36,088 bases of DNA from Terriglobia bacterium. Lineage in GTDB: Bacteria; Acidobacteriota; Terriglobia; Terriglobales; Acidobacteriaceae. Below are positions 33,801-36,088 of this stretch, piece after piece. The stretch lies in contig JAIQFF010000035.1 in the NCBI GenBank assembly GCA_020073395.1, forward strand, positions 1 through 36,088, in the 5' to 3' direction. Both the position numbers and the translations under genes were made by a program. Position 1 is the stretch's first letter; the number at the start of each line of letters is the position of its first letter. Below the pieces are notes generated by a model that was not told where the DNA came from, did no database searches, and worked only from the letters and a program-made list of their open reading frames with translations.

Positions 33801-36088
33801 AGCTCGGCCGCTTGTTTGCCGACGTCCTCGAACGAGGCTGGCAGATCACCCACGGCGGCCAACCCACTCCTGCCGCACTCCCGGTGGCGATTACCGGAGC
33901 GGCCTTGGGCCTGCCCGGGACCGATCACGTCTTCGATGATGCCAACATTGGCCGCATCCTGGGAGGAGATCAGTTCATCGATTCCATTCCCGCGCGCTTG
34001 CGCCGCGACATGCTCGACAAACACATCACACGGCTAGTGAAAAGCGACAACGGCGGAAGATTTGAGACCATCAGTGACGTAGCGGACGTTATCAAGCTGG
34101 CGGGCCGCGGCGGCGCATTCGATCTGGAAAATGAATTCGGTGTCTCCGCGGAGCGCAACGCCGCCCTCGATCGGGTCACTCAGCTGGCCATCGCTGTGGG
34201 GCTCGACGCATTGCGCGACGCCGGCATTCCGCTGGTTCTGCGCTATAAGACGACCACCAAAAATACACAACTGCCGGACCGCTGGGCCCTGCCAGACGCG
34301 CTGCGTGACGATACGGGTGTGATTTTTGCCTCGGCCTTCCCCGGCCTGGATTCCTTCGCCGACGAGATGTCGCGCTATCACGCGGACCACGCGCGCCGCG
34401 AACAGTTGGCCACGCTGGAGAGCTTGCAGGCTCGGGCGGCAGAGACGAATGGTCATTCCATCCTGGGGCAGGAGATTGACCGGCACGCTGCAGAGCTACG
34501 CGCCGCCATCGAGAAAGAGCCCTATGTGTTCGACCGGCGTTACCTGTTCAGGGTGTTGCCGATGGGGCATTCCCAATTTGCCGAATTCATTGGCGCCCGT
34601 GGACCTAACACGGCAGTTAACGCCGCTTGCGCCAGTACCACCCAGGCGGTGGCCCTGGCCGAGGACTGGATCCGCGCCGGACGATGCCGCCGCGTGATCG
34701 TGGTCTCGGCCGACGATATCACTACCGATAATCTGATTGGCTGGATGGGCGCCGGCTTTCTGGCCAGTGGAGCTGCGGCCACGGACGAAGTGGTCGAAGA
34801 GGCCGCTACCCCCTTTGACCGCCGCCGGCACGGCATGATCATCGGCATGGGCGCCGCCGGACTTGTGGTGGAGAGCGCGGAGGCTGCCCGCGAGCGGGGG
34901 ATCCAGCCCATCTGCGAAGTTTTGAGCACGGTAACTGCCAACAGTGCTTTTCACGGCACTCGCCTCGACGTGCAGCACATCAGCCAGATGATGGAAGACC
35001 TGGTGGCCAAGGCGGAAGCCCGCAGCGGCATTCAACGTCATCAGATCGCGCCGCGGACGGTCTTCGTTTCCCACGAAACTTACACCCCAGCGCGCGGCGG
35101 CAGCGCGGCGGCGGAGATCCACGCACTACGTCACGTCTTCGGCGACAGCGCAGATCAAATTGTGATTGCCAACACGAAAGGCTTCACCGGTCATGCCATG
35201 GGCGCGGGCGTCGAAGATGTCGTGGCAGTGAAGACACTGGAAACAGGAGTGGTGCCGCCTGTGGCCAACTTCAAAGAAATCGATCCTGACCTGGGTGCAT
35301 TGAACTTGTCCAAAGGCGGGGCCTATCCCGTCGAGTACGCATTGCGCCTGGGAGCCGGGTTCGGTTCGCAGATCGCGATGACGCTGCTGCGCTGGGTGAC
35401 GACAAAAGACGGGGTTCATCAAGGCCCTGATGCTCTGGGTTATGCCTACCGGATTGCGGACACGCCCGCGTGGAAGGCGTGGCTGGGCCGGATCGCGGGC
35501 CATTCGTCCGCGGATCTGGAAGTGGTTCGCCGCACCCTGCGGGTACGCGATCAAGCGTCAGCCGCGCGAGTTGCGGCGCAGGAACCCCGGACTCTGCCCG
35601 TGCCGTCGCCGAAATCGGTGTCAGCGCCCCCACTTCAGCCCTCGCCGCCACCAGTCATGAAAAAAGCACCGACGACCGTCCCCGCTGTTCCCGAGCCGAG
35701 CGTGAAACCAAGAGTCGCCGCGCCTGTGCCTGCAGCAGTGCCCGCGCCTCCCGTCCCGTCAACATCGAGGGTCGAAGGCGATCCTGTGAAAGAGCGCATT
35801 TTGGCTCTGGCGGTAGAGAAGACTGGCTATCCGCGAGACATGCTGGACCTGGATCTCGATCTCGAAGCAGATCTCGGGGTGGATACGGTGAAACAGGCGG
35901 AGATGTTCGCGGCCATTCGCGAGATCTACGGCATCCCACGCGACGAGAACCGCAAGCTGCGTGACTACCCAACCCTGGCGCACGTCATTCGCTTCGTGTA
36001 TGAGAAGCGTCCGGATTTGGCCAGCGCGGCCACGCCCGTAGCGGCACAAAAGGCCAAGGAAGAAGTCAAAGTTCCTACATCAGCTCCT
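30833..36088 (+). CDS. PfaA-like megasynthase KS-AT-KS-ACP (3' partial)
   Basis: First 1752 residues of a type I iterative polyketide/secondary-lipid synthase; the frame is open to the window edge. KS1 (about 5-470) has C217 in CDAACASA, H351 in EGHGTSTRVGD and H391 in NFGHLKGAAG. The acyltransferase (about 605-945) has S709 in GHSLGEY and H811 in SHAFH, the pattern usual for malonyl-CoA. A second, divergent ketosynthase (about 1000-1520) keeps C1266 (NAACASTTQ), H1414 (VSHETYTP) and H1454 (GFTGHAMGAG). After a Pro/Ala-rich linker comes a carrier domain (about 1650-1715) in which the pantetheine Ser is Thr1685 (LGVDTVKQ). Canonical PfaA is KS-AT-ACPs-KR, so the inserted KS is different. AAGGGAG 7 nt upstream supports the start. 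The product is unknown. Confidence 0.92.
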   Translation, partial: MENTSYRAIAIVGAGAILPDAPSVPAFWENVKNGRYSITEVNPDRWDPALYFDADHSAPDKTYSKIGGWVRDYPWDPMKWHLPIPPRVADAMDGSQKWAIACTREALEDYGYPKRPLDLDRTAVILGNALGGEKHYLTALRVFFPEYAHELAESASFATLPEALRRDITRELREGIGKHLPPITEDSMPGELANCIAGRVANIYNFHGPNYVCDAACASAMAAISAAAEGLIHNDYDLAVSGGIDRNMGATSFVKFSKIGALSATGTRPYAEGADGFVMGEGAAIFLLKRLADAERDGDKIYAVLRGMGGSSDGRGKGITAPNPIGQKFAIERAWQNAGLPLATATYIEGHGTSTRVGDVVEVQSMAEALGSFNLPSHSVALGSVKSNFGHLKGAAGAAGFLKTALALRDKVLPPSLHCGHPSPDIDFAHSPLYVNTELKPWTVPQDGVRRAGLSAFGFGGTNFHAVLEEYIPHRLNGNGKRSVTVNEIPTAAKEPTMNVHEAARNSSSAYKAPLLGALVIGAASEVALVERLRAVEKDARAGRAPAPAAPAESDLRAPERLAIDYGNATELAEKAGNAFKAMKANQPAMWRALRAQGIFRGHGPAPKVAFLYPGQGSQYVNMLKPLRAAEPIVAETFAEADRVMTPLLGKPLSDYIFVDKTDADAVARAEDDLRQTAITQPAVLATDLALTRLLSSYGITPDFTMGHSLGEYGALLAADALPFADALEAVSARGREMTRFAPEDKGRMAAVFAPLEEIERILKTVTGNVVIANVNSNHQAVIGGASKPVEQAMEAFQKAGYDVTPLSVSHAFHTSIVASASEPLRRVLARLHLASPRLPIVANTSGEFYPMGPEVVPQMLDILAQQVAAPVQFVKGLRTLYQAGARVFVEVGPKKALQGFAEDVLGESGDVVALFSNHPKIGDVPAFNQALCGLYAAGLGRGTADVAREPATVPAVSAPPETAKPIAAMAPAAGATVPAAPTNGDHYVELGRLFADVLERGWQITHGGQPTPAALPVAITGAALGLPGTDHVFDDANIGRILGGDQFIDSIPARLRRDMLDKHITRLVKSDNGGRFETISDVADVIKLAGRGGAFDLENEFGVSAERNAALDRVTQLAIAVGLDALRDAGIPLVLRYKTTTKNTQLPDRWALPDALRDDTGVIFASAFPGLDSFADEMSRYHADHARREQLATLESLQARAAETNGHSILGQEIDRHAAELRAAIEKEPYVFDRRYLFRVLPMGHSQFAEFIGARGPNTAVNAACASTTQAVALAEDWIRAGRCRRVIVVSADDITTDNLIGWMGAGFLASGAAATDEVVEEAATPFDRRRHGMIIGMGAAGLVVESAEAARERGIQPICEVLSTVTANSAFHGTRLDVQHISQMMEDLVAKAEARSGIQRHQIAPRTVFVSHETYTPARGGSAAAEIHALRHVFGDSADQIVIANTKGFTGHAMGAGVEDVVAVKTLETGVVPPVANFKEIDPDLGALNLSKGGAYPVEYALRLGAGFGSQIAMTLLRWVTTKDGVHQGPDALGYAYRIADTPAWKAWLGRIAGHSSADLEVVRRTLRVRDQASAARVAAQEPRTLPVPSPKSVSAPPLQPSPPPVMKKAPTTVPAVPEPSVKPRVAAPVPAAVPAPPVPSTSRVEGDPVKERILALAVEKTGYPRDMLDLDLDLEADLGVDTVKQAEMFAAIREIYGIPRDENRKLRDYPTLAHVIRFVYEKRPDLASAATPVAAQKAKEEVKVPTSAP

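Overview
The window reads as chromosomal DNA of a GC-rich, Gram-negative soil bacterium, most likely an Acidobacteriota member (Terriglobia / subdivision 1 type). Supporting this are a DUF5916 outer-membrane protein with a CBM9-like domain, a DUF2934 mini-protein, Tat-exported aldo/keto reductase and ThuA-like proteins, several Cys/His mini-proteins of a style I associate with that phylum, and GGGCTTAAGCCC-type intergenic palindromes. The taxonomic call is an inference. I saw no rRNA, tRNA, CRISPR array, transposase or phage gene.

Layout. Bases 1-7100 hold mostly single genes: a Tat-exported aldo/keto reductase, a DUF5916 protein, a PilZ protein, a secreted CE1-type esterase, a 71-aa CxxC protein and a secreted ThuA-like protein. 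Bases 7100-12000 carry the glyoxylate shunt. Isocitrate lyase (aceA, minus) and malate synthase (aceB, plus) diverge from a 150-bp control region with an 18-bp tandem direct repeat, and aceB is followed after 26 bp by a TPR protein with a Fis-like helix-turn-helix end. Bases 12100-15500 hold a GalT-family protein whose catalytic histidine is replaced by isoleucine, a Met/His-rich periplasmic protein, a probable lipocalin-fold protein and a lipase-like hydrolase. Bases 15700-17270 hold a divergent PhaR regulator / phasin pair. A perfect PhaR-type palindrome lies between them, and the phasin has six repeats. Bases 17400-20480 hold an SRPBCC protein, a monohaem cytochrome c and three mini-proteins. 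A perfect CRP-type site (TGTGA-N6-TCACA) lies upstream of the third.

From 20557 to the window end runs a tightly packed plus-strand operon of at least 15.5 kb: adhE (CoA-acylating aldehyde/alcohol dehydrogenase) - STAS-like protein - wax ester synthase/DGAT - membrane FeS ETF:menaquinone oxidoreductase (EMO type) - etfB - etfA - long acyl-CoA dehydrogenase - a PfaA-like megasynthase (KS-AT-KS-ACP so far, cut by the window edge). Gaps are 15, 8, 23 and 2 bp, a 1-bp overlap, 8 bp and 78 bp.

How the genes may work together (inference): the megasynthase would build an unusual acyl chain. The acyl-CoA dehydrogenase would oxidise it, passing electrons through EtfAB and the EMO protein to menaquinone. 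AdhE could reduce acyl-CoA to alcohol, and the WS/DGAT could esterify the alcohol into a neutral or wax-like storage lipid. The nearby PhaR/phasin pair may coat the resulting granules, since no PHA synthase gene is visible here. This operon is the best candidate in the window for an undescribed secondary-lipid system.
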